Positions 45,045 to 56,775 of a stretch of DNA of 64,000 nucleotides are shown piece by piece. The notes under the pieces were generated by a model. That model saw only the letters and a list, made by a program, of their open reading frames with translations. It was not told where the DNA came from and made no database searches. The DNA is from Chionoecetes opilio (lineage: Eukaryota > Arthropoda > Malacostraca > Decapoda > Majidae). Made by a program: the position numbers and the translations under genes. Positions within the stretch are counted from its first letter, which is position 1. Every line of letters starts with the position of its first letter. The DNA is taken from NCBI GenBank assembly GCA_016584305.1, contig JACEEZ010022992.1, positions 50,001-114,000 of the forward strand, given 5' to 3'.

Positions 45045-46961
45045 TGCCTGGCAACCCCGACTCTTGGTAGAAAAACACTTGCCGCAAAAAATCACACTTG
45101 TTCTTCCTTCACCAAATTTTGGGTGACCATTTTTGTTTGTTAAGATTGCCCTTTTTGGGCAAAGTTTTCCCCACACCCGGGGACTCAAAGTTTCTCTCAA
45201 ACCCGTGTGGGGGCATGTGGGTTAAGGGTGCCCCTTTTGGGGAAAAAGTTTTCCCCCACTCCCGGGCACTCAAAGTTTTCTCCCCCAGTGTGGGGGGACC
45301 AGTGTTTTTTAAGACTGCTTTGCGGGCAAATGTTTTCCCACACTCCGGGCACTCAAAGTTTCTCTCACCCGTGTGGGTGAGCATGGTTTTTTAAGACTTT
45401 CTTTCTGGGTAAAAAGTTTTCCCACCCCTCCGGGCCCCTCAAGGGTTTTTCTAACCAGTGTGGGGGCAGTGTTTGTTTTAAAATGCTCTTCTGGGTAAAT
45501 GTTTTTTCCCCCACTCCTGACACTCAAAGTTTCTCCCCACCAGTGTGGGGGGCCATGTGTGCTTTTAAAATTGCCCCCGTGGGCAAAGTTTTCCCCCACT
45601 CCGACACTCAAAGTTTCTCTCACCAGTGGGGTGAGCATGTGTGTGTTAAGACTCTCTTCTTTGGGGAAATGTTTTCCCACACTCCTGACACTCAAAAATT
45701 TTTCCCACCAGTGGGGTGACCATGGTTTGGGTTAAAAACTGCTCTTGCGGGGAAAGTTTTCCCACACTCCTGCACTCAAAGTTTTTTCTCAAAAAGTGTG
45801 GGTGGGGCATGTGTTTGTTAAAATTGCTCTTTTTGGTTAAATGTTTTACCACACCCTGACACTCCAAAAATTTCTCACACCAAATGGTTTGGGGGCCCGG
45901 GTTTTGTTAAGACTGCTCTTTTGGGCAAAAAAGTTTTCCTCACTTCCCGACACTCAAAATTTCTCTACCAGTATGGGTGAGCATGTGTTCGTTTAAAACT
46001 GCTCTTTTAGGCAAAAAGTTTTTCCCAAAACTCCTGGCCCCTCAAAAGTTTCTCTCACCAGTGGGGGGAGCATGGTGCTTAAGATTGCACTTCTGGGCCC
46101 AAAAATTTTTTCCTTTCACCCTTGGGACTCAAAGTTTTTTCCACCCGTGGGGGGAGCATGTGTTTTTTAAGATGCTCTTGTGGGGGAAGTGTTTCCCACC
46201 TCCTGGGGCACTCAAAGTTTCTTCACCAAATGTGGGGGAGGGTGGTTCGTTAAAGGGGCGCTCTTTTTCGGGCCCAAAAGTTTTCCCCACACTCCTGACA
46301 CTCCCAAAATTTCTCTCACCCCGGTTTGGGGGAAACATGTGTTTGTAAGATGCTTTTGTGGGCAAAAATTTTTTTTCCCCACTCCTGGGAAATCAAAGTT
46401 TTTCTAAACCCGTGGGGGGTGAGCATGGGTTTGTTTAAAACTGCTTTGTGGGCAAAAAGTTTTTCCACACTCCCCGAAACTCAAAGTTTTTTCTCACCAG
46501 TGTGGGTGGGGCATGTGTTTGGTTTAAAACTGCCCCTTCTGGGTAAATGTTTTCCCACACTCCTGGGCACTCAAAGTTTCTCTCACCAAATGGGGGGTGA
46601 CCATGTGGGGTCCTAAGAGCCCCCTTTATGAAGGGAACACTTTGCCCCAGTGGTCACCCTCAGCCCTGTCTTTCGTGATGGGTGAGGGGGTGATTAATGC
46701 CCCGCCTTGCTGGAGCCCAAACCCCCTGCCCCAGTGGTCCAAGTGTAGGTCCTCACGCCCTCCATTTCAGCACTCTACTTTGCCAGCACCCCCGTGGTGG
46801 GGAAAAGGGGTCAGCTGGTTTCCCGCAGGAACCCGGTGGGGCTGGAGTGAGCCGGTGCCTGAAGGATGAGGGCTGGGAACCCGAACAGAAGGGAAAAACA
46901 GGAGTGCAGAGAGGAAATCCGGGGTGGGGGGATTTCCCTTGGGGCTCTTCACCTCAGCACC
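45045..46961 (-). pseudogene. C2H2 zinc-finger gene copy 2, heavily frame-broken
   Basis: Collinear with the copy at 33.1-34.4 kb: the inverse CGKCF end at 45070-45085, then about 19-20 finger units of ~84 bp recognisable by CTCAAAGTTTCTCTCACC-like blocks, the acceptor CTGTAACATT at 46961, and upstream homology to 47315. Nearly every finger contains indels or changed bases, with runs such as GGGG, CCCC or TTTT where the good copies have GTGAG, CACTC or GTGTG. It could be a decayed gene or a real gene hidden by sequence errors; the style of change favours a large error component. Confidence 0.75.
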
Positions 46962-47319
46962 TGTAACATTTGGGGGCCCTCACAAAACATCACAGCTATG
47001 ATTACCCAAAACATTTTCATACTGTATTACTTAAAAAAAACAATGGCGCTGTGGTTTTTTCGAAATTTTTCGGGGCTAAAATTTTGGGGGCAAACCCGGT
47101 TTTTGGGCCCTGGCCTATCCTAGGAGCTGGCCCGGCAGCCTAAGGGGAAAAACAAAAAAAAACCTTTTGTCATAGTAGGGCCTTTGTTGCACAAGAAAAT
47201 TTAATGATCTTTAGGTTGTTGAATTAACACCCTAATTCCGTACAAGGGAATGAGGGTTTAATGACAAGAGATTGGTGAGGGAATAACCCGCCGTATATTT
47301 TCCCATAGTTTGGAGATGA

Positions 47320-47740
47320 GCATTATTTTTGCACAGCAGTAGTGGCGCGTCCCTGGGTGGATGGGTGGGGCAAAAATGTGCCCTGGGGTGGAGGGGGGGG
47401 GCAAATGTGTTCCCCGGGTGGATGGGGGGCGGGGAACAGTGTCCCCCGGGGGATGGGTGCGGCAACATTTTTCCCTGGGGGGAAAGGGGGGGGCAAATGT
47501 GTCCCTGGGGGATGGGGGGGGGCAACATGGTCCCTGGGGGGGAGGGGGGCGGCAAATGTGTCCCCGGGGGAGGGTGGGGGGAAATTTGGGCCCCGGGTGG
47601 AGGGTGGGGGGAACATGTGTCCCTGGGTGGGTGGGTGGGGCAAAAGTGTCCCCGGGGGGATGGGTGGGGCAACAGTGTCCCCCCGGGGGGATGGGTGGGG
47701 AAAAAGTGTCCCTGGGTGGAATTTGGGGGGGGAAAAAATG
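47320..47740. repeat. 34-bp G-rich minisatellite
   Basis: About twelve units of GGTGGATGGGTGGGGCAAAA plus GTGTCCCTGG. The Pro- and Gly-rich frames on both strands, up to 178 codons, are artefacts. Confidence 0.85.
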
Positions 47741-48059
47741 TGGGGCCCGGGATGCACAGTATGGGCAACGGGAAAAACTTTTTTTAAAAGGTATTGGGGG
47801 TGTAGGAATTATAGTAATAATGATTTTGAACTCACCTTTCTATTTAAAACCCAAAAAACTACCTAAAACTGCAATGATACCCCCATTTAGGGGCTAACTA
47901 AGGGTTTTCCCGCAAATGGTAGAGGGTTGATGATTTGGGAAAGGGTTTTATTATTATTTGAGGGAGGGTGGCAGGCGCTGTAGGGCGACTCAGGGCTTGG
48001 TAATTGTGGGGGGTGGCCCTAATGGGGGCGATGGTGGGTTTGGTTTTTTTTTAGAGGGG

Positions 48060-48305
48060 TAATTCCTCAGAGCCGTAGTGATCTACCGCGCAGCTTAGTG
48101 TTTGGGCCAAAAACCCCCACCCCGGGAGGGGGGTCAAAAAAACCCCCGGCTAAAAAACCCCGGGACCCATTCATGGTGGGGGTTTGGGCAGGGGCTCGGG
48201 GTTTTTAAAAAAAAAGACCGCCCATCCCATCTTTTGCTCCGCCCGGGGATTGAACCCGGGAATTCTCGGGTGTGGGGCCCCAGGTGCTAACCCCTACACC
48301 CCGGG
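48060..48305 (-). mobile_element. tRNA-derived SINE, second family
   Basis: On the minus strand the head reads GTGTAGGGGTTAGCACCTGG (A box) and GGGTTCAATCCCCGGGC (B box). The body extends to about 48060 and includes GTCTTTTTTTTTAAAAACCC. The sequence is affected by homopolymer errors. Confidence 0.6.
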
Positions 48306-48399
48306 GTAAACCGTTTTAACACAATGGCAAAAATATCTTGACTTCAGAAAAAGGATGGAAAAACCCTTACAAGTAGGCTGAAAAAAATCAGAAGGTGAA

Positions 48400-49110
48400 A
48401 AAGATCTTTGGGGGGAGGGGAGCCCAGACCTCCCACCTAGGAAACCCAAAAAATTGAAAGGCCCGAAATAGAGCTAATAGAGTTTTTAGGATTTATTACC
48501 AGAAATGTTAAAAGTAGAAGGGCGGAAGTTTTTCTAAAGCTTTATCTGGCTTAGGGCAGGGGCCCCACCTTTGACTATGCAGTTTTGTTTTGGTCTCCAT
48601 TTACAGGATGGAAAATAGCCTTGTTAGGGAAAAAGGAGAGAAGGGACCAAAAGGGAAAAAAGGGAAAGCGTAACTTTAGTTATGAGAGGAGATTGAAGTT
48701 ATTAAAAATTAAAACCACTCGAAAAGACGCAGAGTAAGGGGCGAATTGATAGAAATTTTAAGGGATAAAAGGGGTTTAAAAAGGAGAGGTAGGAAAAGTT
48801 TTAAGGCTTTTTTAAAAAAGGGGGGGAAGAACAAGAAGTAAGGATTCAAGCTGGAAAAAAACGTTTGATTTAGAAAGGAAAAAGGGAAAAAAAATGGTCA
48901 AAAAATAGGGTGGTGAAGGGAAAGGAAGGTCTCAGTAGACAGGTAGTTAGTGCTGAGTCATTGGGGAGCTTTAAAGGGGAGCTGGATAGGTTCAGGTAGT
49001 TGGGATGAAAGGTGGATTGTGGTAGTGTGTCGGTGACAGGAACTACCACGTGGAGGCTCGCGGGCCTCTTGTAGCTTCACCTTATTTTCGTATGTTTTTG
49101 TTCTGATACA
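48400..49110 (+). mobile_element. CR1-like LINE C-terminal and 3' end remnant
   Basis: Across shifting frames: IRNVKSRR, LYLALGRPH.DYAV.FWSP, SYERRLKLLKI, RRVRGELIEIFKGI, NRVVKEW, then SVDR and SFKGELDR-like, and the tail GGAACTACCACGTGG...GCCTCTTGTAGCTTCACC. This is the RT-distal domain of the LINE whose tails lie at 17984 and 34836. Many frameshifts. Confidence 0.7.
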
Positions 49111-49144
49111 GCCTCTTTGGCTAAGTAAAAATATATGGGATCAT

Positions 49145-49345
49145 ATGGCCAGCAGAACGTAATTCCATTTGTTTTTAAAAAAATTTGACTACCATCAGAC
49201 GATTTTTAGTGACTCTAAGCAATATTTTAATAGCTAGACCTGTGAGTATCCTTGTCCACTAACTCATGTGGTAATCAGGGACTTTTCGTTATTTTTATGG
49301 CTAACAACATACCATTTTTATAGCCAAGGGAAAGATCTGGTTGTA
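49145..49345 (+). repeat. Dispersed repeat, copy 2
   Basis: Partner of 3937-4115, sharing CAGAACGTAATTCCAT, GTGAGTATCCTTGTCCACTA, GGACTTTTCGTTATTTTTAT and AAGGGAAAGATCTGG. Confidence 0.5.
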
Positions 49346-49379
49346 TCCAAACGTAAACCAAAAGCTTAACCTACCTTAG

Positions 49380-49492
49380 CATGGCTGGTGTCCGTGAGGG
49401 AGGGCTGGGAGAGGCGCCGTTTCCCGCGGTCTAGCCTGGCCTGGTGTCCGTGAGGGAGGGCCTGGGAGAGGCGCCCGTCCGCGGTCTAGGAC
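49380..49492. repeat. ~58-bp tandem duplication
   Basis: GCTGGTGTCCGTGAGGGAGG...GGCGCCGT...GCGGTCTAG at 49384-49434 is repeated with small changes at 49440-49490. Confidence 0.85.
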
Positions 49493-49774
49493 TGTGCTGA
49501 TGGCGACGGTGGAGCGCAATTTATTTATTTTTATTAAATAATTCTTGGTCAGGTGATTTTGACTAAAAGTAACAGCTTGCAAGAGGTTTGAAAGGTTAGT
49601 AGAAGACATGGGTTATAATGGACGAGAACTTAGTAGTCGTTACACCTTAATACTCACGTTCTGCATTTTTTTTGCTCCCGTATACTGTGCAGTAGTAATC
49701 TACTTTCAGGCGTATGACAAAGCGGCGCTGCATTCTCCCTGATTCTCACAGCCTCAGCAGCTAAGACGAAGAGG

Positions 49775-50370
49775 GTCAGGTTAGGTTAGGTTTTAATGAA
49801 GAATTTCACTTAAGGTTAGGTTAGGTTCAGTTATAACTTGTGTTAAGGTTAGGTTAGGCTAATGAAGAATTTAACTTAAGTTTTTTTTTTTTTTTTAGGT
49901 GGGTTAGGTAGGTTAGGTTAGGTTAGAGTTAGGTTAGGTATACTTTGTGGTTAAGGTTTAGGTTAGGTAATGAAGAATTTACCTTTAAGGTTAGTTAGGT
50001 AGTTATACTTGTGGTTAAGGTTAGGTTAGGTTGAATGAAGGAATTTAACGTAAGGTTAGGTTAGGTTAGTTATACTTTGGGTTAAGGCTATAGGTTAGGG
50101 TTTAATGAAGAATTTAAATTTAAGGTTAGGTTAGTAATACCTTTGTGGGTTAAGGTTAGGTTAGGTATACTTTTGGTAAGGTTAGGTTAGGTTAGGTATA
50201 CTTTGTGGTTAAGGTTAGGTTAGGTATACTTTGTGGTTAAGGTTAGGTTAGGTTTAATGAAAAACTACAAGGTTAGGTTAGGTATACTTTGTGGTTAAGG
50301 TTAGGTTAGGTATACTTTGTGGTTAAGGTTAGGTTAGGTTTAATGAAAAACTACAAGGTTAGGTTAGCTA
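49775..50370 (+). repeat. Interstitial TTAGG-type tracts with a TATACTTTGTGGTTAAGG spacer
   Basis: Short (TTAGG)n runs such as AGGTTAGGTTAGGTTAGG alternate with TATACTTTGTGGTTA and TTTAATGAAGAATTTAACTT spacers, about fifteen cycles. TTAGG is the arthropod telomere motif, but the interruptions make this a compound satellite rather than a telomere end. Confidence 0.75.
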
Positions 50371-50553
50371 TGTTGTATTCAAGTACTTCCCTGTTATCTG
50401 AGACAATGACTAATTTCTCCCGGCCAAGTTTTAGTGCTTTTTCTGGTGGAGGTTCAGTGTTTTTAATGGAAACGGCGACCATAAAATTCGGTCATGAATT
50501 TTTTTTTTTTTTTTTAAAGTATGGATTTCCGGCAAATGAAACTATCTCCATTA

Positions 50554-50759
50554 GAAAAAGCCGCTATTGTAAGCCAGGAAAAAATAGTCTGTGTCTCTGA
50601 AAATGACCGCGAAGTCCTCGTCCATTATTACCAAGACGTGTATGACAAAATATTAGGGTCAATTTATAGTTTCACCCAACCAACGATTTTCTGATGCGCC
50701 TTATGTTTTTCTGGTGTGTTTCTCTGTGTTTTGAATGAATCTGCTTGACCGGTCTTGTC

Positions 50760-50793
<34 letters not shown>

Positions 50794-50835
50794 ACATATG
50801 ACCAAAAACCAAAAAACAAAACTAACCTTATCTAC

Positions 50836-50929
<94 letters not shown>

Positions 50930-51111
50930 GACATCAGGTCAGCAGATTCATTCCAAACATAAAAACACACCAGAAAATCGTTGGTTGGGTGACACTATAA
51001 ATTGACCGAAAAAGCACCTATTGTAGGCCAGGAAAATATAGTCGGGTCTCTTGGAAAAGGACCGCGCCGAAGCCTCGTCCATTATTACCAAGAGGTATGA
51101 CAAAATATTAG
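50554..51111. repeat. Composite structure: direct repeats around a T29/A87 hairpin
   Basis: Direct repeats 50554-50656 and 51008-51111 (CCTCGTCCATTATTACCAAG, ATGACAAAATATTAG) enclose inverted arms 50657-50750 and 50937-51007 (GGTCAATTTATAG against CTATAAATTGACC). Inside these lie a T run (50763-50791) and an A run of 87 (50839-50925), separated by a 47-bp spacer. Lys- and Phe-rich frames are artefacts. Confidence 0.75.
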
Positions 51112-51289
51112 TCCTTCATAGGTAGTAAGCGAGATCGGGCGGGGGCGATACCATCGAATTTGACCCTATGAGGAGGAAAATTGCGTGTTCAGCCTGAAAA
51201 ATCGCGTGAAATGCCCACTACTGACAAAGTTTACCAGCTGTCCAAAACCCAGTCCCACAACGCACACCACCATTACCACCACCACAATC

Positions 51290-51560
51290 TACCCATCACC
51301 CCTACCACACACACACACACAATAAAACAACCACAACACTTCATATAGACTACGAAACAACTTTTAGGTTGAGAATCTACTGGTGTACGAAACCAAACTT
51401 GTCACGAATGACTGCCACCCCCACCATTACACCACACACAACACGCACACACACACACTACAACACACCACAACACTTCAATAACCACCAACACCACAAC
51501 ACAACACGCACACACACACACACGCCACAAACACATCAAAACCACCGAACCACAACACAA
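51290..51560. repeat. CA-rich low-complexity region
   Basis: (CA)n patches with CAACAC and CACCAC variants. Confidence 0.85.
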
Positions 51561-51834
51561 CACACCACACAACCACCATGACGTAACAGCTCCTTATTTT
51601 CTCTTCCTTCCTCCTGTTCCTCCTGCCCTCACGCCTCCTCCTTGCTGTGTCTTCCTTACCTACACCATTCACGAGGGAAATTTAGTGTAGTTTAAGCCGT
51701 GTTTATGGAAGATTCAGGTTATTATCCGATTGTGTGTATCGTGGTTGTTGTTTGTTGGGGGGTTTGATGTGCCGTTGTAGGCTTGGTGCCAGAGCCTCTA
51801 GTGCCCCGAAGTGCAGTATGCAGAGGGGTTAGCA

Positions 51835-52160
51835 GCAGGGGTGAGCAAATACAATTGTATTTGTATTGAACGTATTTAAATACAATTTAATTTATTTGTA
51901 TTTGTATTGTTATTTAGCATCCAGATAAAAAGTATTTTGTATTTGTATTTATATTGATATTTCGAGTCAAAAAATCATTTGAACACACACACACACACAC
52001 ACACAGAGAGCGAGTTGATACATAGATTTAGGAAGAAATAGATTCATAGATTTAGGAAGAAAAGTATTTTATTTGTATTTGTATTTTTAGATTTAGGAAG
52101 AAAAAGTATTGGTATTTGTATTTGTATTTTTGGAATCGCAAACGAAAGATTTGTATTGGA
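51835..52160. repeat. (TTTGTA)n-rich tract
   Basis: TTTGTATTTGTATTG-type repeats with a (CA)n patch and an AGATTTAGGAAGAAA duplication. It begins CAGGGGTGAGCAAATAC, which resembles a hAT terminus, but no opposite end was found. Confidence 0.6.
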
Positions 52161-52163
52161 TTT

Positions 52164-54745
52164 TCAATTGTAAAAAGTCAGTATTGATCCCACCCTCGCG
52201 TTCAGCAGGTTAGTCCTGGCAGTTGGCCCCGATTTGTGTAGGAAGGTCCTGGTGTTTGAGAATTTGAAGGCAAGCAGGGGCTGGCGAGCCACCCAGGAGG
52301 TCTCAGCTAGAGTTGGCCTGCGGAGGAGGAGGGGGAGGATAGTGATTGAGGAGTGCGCGTGCGGGGGGAGTGGTGACGAGGACATTGCAGGAGGAAGGTG
52401 TTCGGTGTGTCCGGGTATGTGGGCACCAGGGCAGTGAGGGTCAGTTACTGTCAGCCCAGTTTGTGTAGGTTGGGCGTTGAAGGGCGGGTTGGCCAATCGG
52501 AGTCTGGTGACTGCAGTGTCCAGGGCACGGGCTGGGGGAGTGGGAGCCAACCAGTGGTGTCGTCTGTATGTCGTATAGTCAAAGTGAACGTGATACTGTA
52601 GGCGTCAGTCAGTTCATGTCCCAGTGTCGGTTTGCATGTAGTCTGAAGGTGAGTCAGTTGAATCAGTCAGTGCGGGTCATGTCTATGGGAGAGGGGAGGG
52701 GAGTGTGCCTCCGCTGCCCGCCCTGTCGGGCCACAGTGGTTGCCCCTGACACCAATGTGGGAGGGGCACCCACTGAAGGGGATGACATGGCCAGAGGAGG
52801 ATAAGTGAAGCAAAGAGGTGGTGGATGTGAAAACAAAGGGCTTTGGATGGTGAGTGATAGGGCGGTGACGTCGGAGAAGTGGGAGGGCCTGTGAGGGAGT
52901 AGTGAAAATGGTTACAGCAAGCCACAGGAGGGGGCACGGTGGTGGCATACTTGATGCCCGCCCTGATGGCAAAAAGTTCGGCCGTCAGGATGGAGGCAGT
53001 GGGTGGCAACATCCAGCTAGGTGGCAAAGTGACCTGGCGGGATGAAACATGGCCGCACCTACAGCGGAGGGGCTGGCAGACGGGAGCCGTCGGGTAAATG
53101 TGGAGGGAGTTATTGTAACGGGTGTGTAGGATCGGCGAGGAGTAAAAAAGGTACCTGTCCTGCACCGGACAGGCCAGCCTGGACCATGGTGTAGTGTGTG
53201 AAGGGACAGGAGAATTTAGAGAAGAGAGAGGAACCAAGGGCCAGGGGAAGGTCTTCTCCAGAGTGCAAAAAGGAAGGGGGAGCAACCGGATAGAAGCAAA
53301 GAAGGAGAGGGCTCGCTATACGAAAGGTGTGTGTGGGCTTGATACGGCAGGGGGGCCATGAAGTGGTTACCTACGTGTCGGAGGAGGAGGGAAGTGGAGG
53401 CATGGCAGCTAGGGGAGGAGGCAAGTTTGGTGTAGGTTGCGGGACAAGGAGGGTGAGCGTCGGTGGGACAGGGAGGGGACAGGGCGGATTCTGCCTGAAA
53501 GGGCTAGTGACTGGGGAGGACCGGAAGCGCCCCCACAAAGCTATACGAAGGGCATTATTCTGGATTACATCTAACTTGTGGAGGAGGAAGGTGAAGGCCG
53601 CCCGCACCATAAACCTCACAACCCGTAGTCTAGCGGCTACGGATGTAAGTGATATAGAAATTGAAGAGGGTATTTCCTGTACGCACCCCACTTGGACCCC
53701 TGCAAGGGACTTCATTAAGTTAAGCCTCTTGAGGCCCGAGGTCACAGGTACTGTATAGGTGGCCGGCCCCAGGTTAGGCGGGGGCCTCAACAGTCAACAA
53801 GGGGACATTTGTGCTGGGTTTGAAGGAAATTGGGGACCCATTAATGGGACCATTGGGATTTTGGGAATACGCCTTCGGGTGAAGCACAGAAGGCTAGACT
53901 TCTGGGCACTCACCGTCAGGCCCCAAAGGGAGCCGTCCATGAGTGGACGCATCAAGCACGTTGAAGATGGTCGAGCCTCCTGGATAGTGGGAGCAGAGCA
54001 AATGAGTAGAGAGTCATAGCATAGATGAGTGCAGTGTGCATGGAGAGCAGGGAAAGTCTGAAAAGCAAGATGTTCGAGAGGAAACAGGACTGAGGGGAGA
54101 AAACCCTTGGGGACGCCTCTGGTGAACGCGGTAAGACCTGGAATAATGGGTGTTCCCGATCAACAGAGAGACGGAATGGAAGACAGGAAGGACATTTAAA
54201 CACATTGGAAGAGGGGAGCCATTGGAAGTCCCCAGGCGGGCAAGTTTTCCAATGTGGCATTATGGGAGGAGGTGTCAAAAGATGCTTGGATGTCAATAAG
54301 GCTATTAGTGGAATTGTTTGTGGGTTAAATCCTTTCCTGATGTGGTGCTCCAGCTGGAGCAGGGCACCAGGGTGCCCCGGTGAGGACGAAACCCGACCAT
54401 GTTTGATGGAGAAGGTGTTTTGTGTTCCAACCACCATGTCAACCTACACCGTACTATTTGTTCTACTACCTATGAGATTAGAGAGAAGGCTAATGGGCCT
54501 TATAAAGAGTAAGAAACCTCAAGACGGAGCCTTTCCGGCTTAAGAATAGGAATTGTGATGGCATGACGCCCACACAGCAGGGAACGTCCAGACAGCCAGC
54601 TGCGTTGAGGACCGTCCAGGAGGAGGCGAGCAGGAGCACCCGGGGAGCGGCCGAAGAAACTGTTTTCGGGACGTTGTCCGGTCCACCGCCTTCCCAGCGG
54701 ACAGTGCGTTGTAAAGCCGAGGAAAGCTCCTGGGGGTTATAGCCA
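52164..54745 (-). mobile_element. Jockey-like LINE, degenerate (RT, RNase H region, C-terminus)
   Basis: Minus-strand frames give, in order: GGPDNVP and an IPILK-like start (54700-54540); RT remnants with NILLF and IYAMTLYSFAL (near 54030, where the active-site YADD is now YAMT); NNALRIALWGRFRSSPV (53520-53570), typical of the region after RT; TASILTAELFAIRAGIKYATT (52950-53010), an RNase H motif; and ALDTAVTRLRL...HCPGAHIPGH...EH (52530-52400), a knuckle-like end. Several frameshifts and the changed active site show it is dead. The 5' ORF and endonuclease are missing. Clade assignment is from motif order. Confidence 0.75.
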
Positions 54746-56660
54746 GTGCTAATGTAATGCCATTATTCGACGGAGAGATTTAGTATGAGAATTATTATTA
54801 TAAATTCCCGAGCCTATGTCCTGTCAGTAGGTAATTTTTTTCTTATATGTCTCACGGGTGACTCATCGCCCTGCTATTCATTCACCACCATTTGTGATCT
54901 TCTATCCTTCTTCCGCCATTTTCCTTTCTTCCTTCTTTCACCCCTCTCTTCCTCACATGCCGTAGATGCGAGATCCAAATTCGTGGGGATAATTATTCTG
55001 CCCGATCATGATAACTAATGATTGTCAGTTCTTTTTATCTTTTGCCAGCCATACTGGTCAGACCAAGGAACCTCAGAGTCTTAAACGTCCTTCAAAATAA
55101 TCCCTATCGTTATCGGTTATGGTCATATATGGGCGTTATAGTAAGGATCCCCGCTAAAATTAAAGCCCACCAAAAATCTAAGCAAGTCTTCAATACCACT
55201 TCACTCTGAAATAGGTGTTCGGATTGTCGACCTTACATATAAAACCATCCTTCTTGAATATTAGGTTAAAAATATTAAATTCTTCTACATCAAAGTAACT
55301 GGTTGGTATTAGGGACAGTCTTTTCTGAGATACGCGAGTTTTCATTACTTAAATAGTTAGTCCTGGATTATAATTTGTTCATTTAAGGTCACCAGCAGGC
55401 CTTCCAAACAAGTTCTTTTTTTCTTGGCGCGGGATTCCGTAGGGCACCGCAGTCTTCCCTCTCCACTCTTCAAGGTAAGATATCCGCCCCGAGCTCCGGT
55501 TTTTTGCTCCCCTAGTATATTCCATCTATATATTTCTATATAAATATATAGGTACAGTTCAGTGTCACTAAGGCATAGATATTCCGCCCATCCTTATAAG
55601 CGATATTAACAGAGTCTTCCCTCTCCACTCTTCAAGGCCGTCCGTGTCGCCTTCAGAAAGCCACATGGTTTTACTGTAACATACACACGACACTGTCTCG
55701 CCATATTCTTTCTCTACTAGATACCTATCTTCCATGTGTGATTTATAAATATTAAGTATTAGGTTACCTAGTGTAGGGCAATGCACTGAATAGAAATTCT
55801 AGTGAAGGAGGTTTATGCTCAGAAGAGTTTTATCTCATCACTAAGGAAGATTCCTAGGTCAGAGCGTGAAGTCGCATTTCTTATGTCAGAGTAGAGTTTT
55901 CTCGATATAGTGTTAACCCTTATATGCTGAAGATGATCTCAAGTGAGAGACTTACCATGTTTACAAAATAAATAGGATTTCATTTACAAATATAGTTCTT
56001 GTGTTATTATGAAAACCCAGGTGATTATTCTGAGTTAGGAAAATAATTCCCCACACTTCCAAAAGAGTTCCGCCTTTACTAGGTATAACCCCTAGTACCG
56101 ACCACGACTACCAAGATCAATCTAGCATTAATATTAATCTAACGTGCCCCGGGAGTAATCATAGCGAAATACTCGCCAGGGCTGGTGGCAGCTAACCCCT
56201 AACCTAAAACTTATTATCCCTCCCCTTAAGTATACCCCCTTGTTCAGTACTCTCCGTAGTGAGAAGTGGTCACACTACAATCAGATAGTGAAGTCAGAAG
56301 ACTAAGTTAAATCCTCCCGTCAAGTTGTAATCATTTATCAAATCATCCCCAAATAATATCATTCAAGTAACGTTGACGAGTTATAATACCCCAGACCAGT
56401 TACCCCAAATTTCCGTCAACACACTAATTGTATGGCCGGTGTGTGAAGGGGGTAACACAGGTGGGGGTACGGGGTCTGGAGAGCCGAGTGTAGTGTGAAT
56501 GTGGGAGGCAAGGCACCGCTGACCTCTGACCTCTGACCTGCCTTATTAATTATACCTGTAGGGGATTGGATTATATGAGGTAAAAGGTAAATGGGGCATA
56601 CGCGTGGCCTCGGTGCTCATCTCCGTGGCATTAATCCTTGAGCCTGTGGTACCCCGGGAC
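54746..56660. other. Unassigned intergenic region
   Basis: GTCTTCCCTCTCCACTCTTC occurs twice (55450 and 55612) about 160 bp apart. A TGACCTCTGACCTCTGACCT run lies near 56519. No supported exon or known element. Confidence 0.45.
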
Positions 56661-56667
56661 ACAGGGC

Positions 56668-56775
56668 TACCCTAGATAACACTATAGGCGTATTTTGTGC
56701 GTCCCCTTGGAAGTAAAATGATACTTATTTAAGCTCCGGCCCTGCTTGCCATCACAAAATACGATTGTAGCGCTG
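56668..56775. mobile_element. Possible relic of the TACCGTAG MITE family
   Basis: TACCCTAGATAACACTATAG at 56668 differs by one base from the family terminus. GGCGTATTTTGTG at the left is answered by CACAAAATACG at the right, but the expected inner arms are absent. Confidence 0.35.

Noticed and set aside
47232..47897. Pro- or Gly-rich frames up to 178 codons on both strands
   Set aside because: Product of the 34-bp G-rich minisatellite in a low-quality region.
50701..51000. Poly-Lys and poly-Phe frames
   Set aside because: Simple translations of the A87 and T29 runs.
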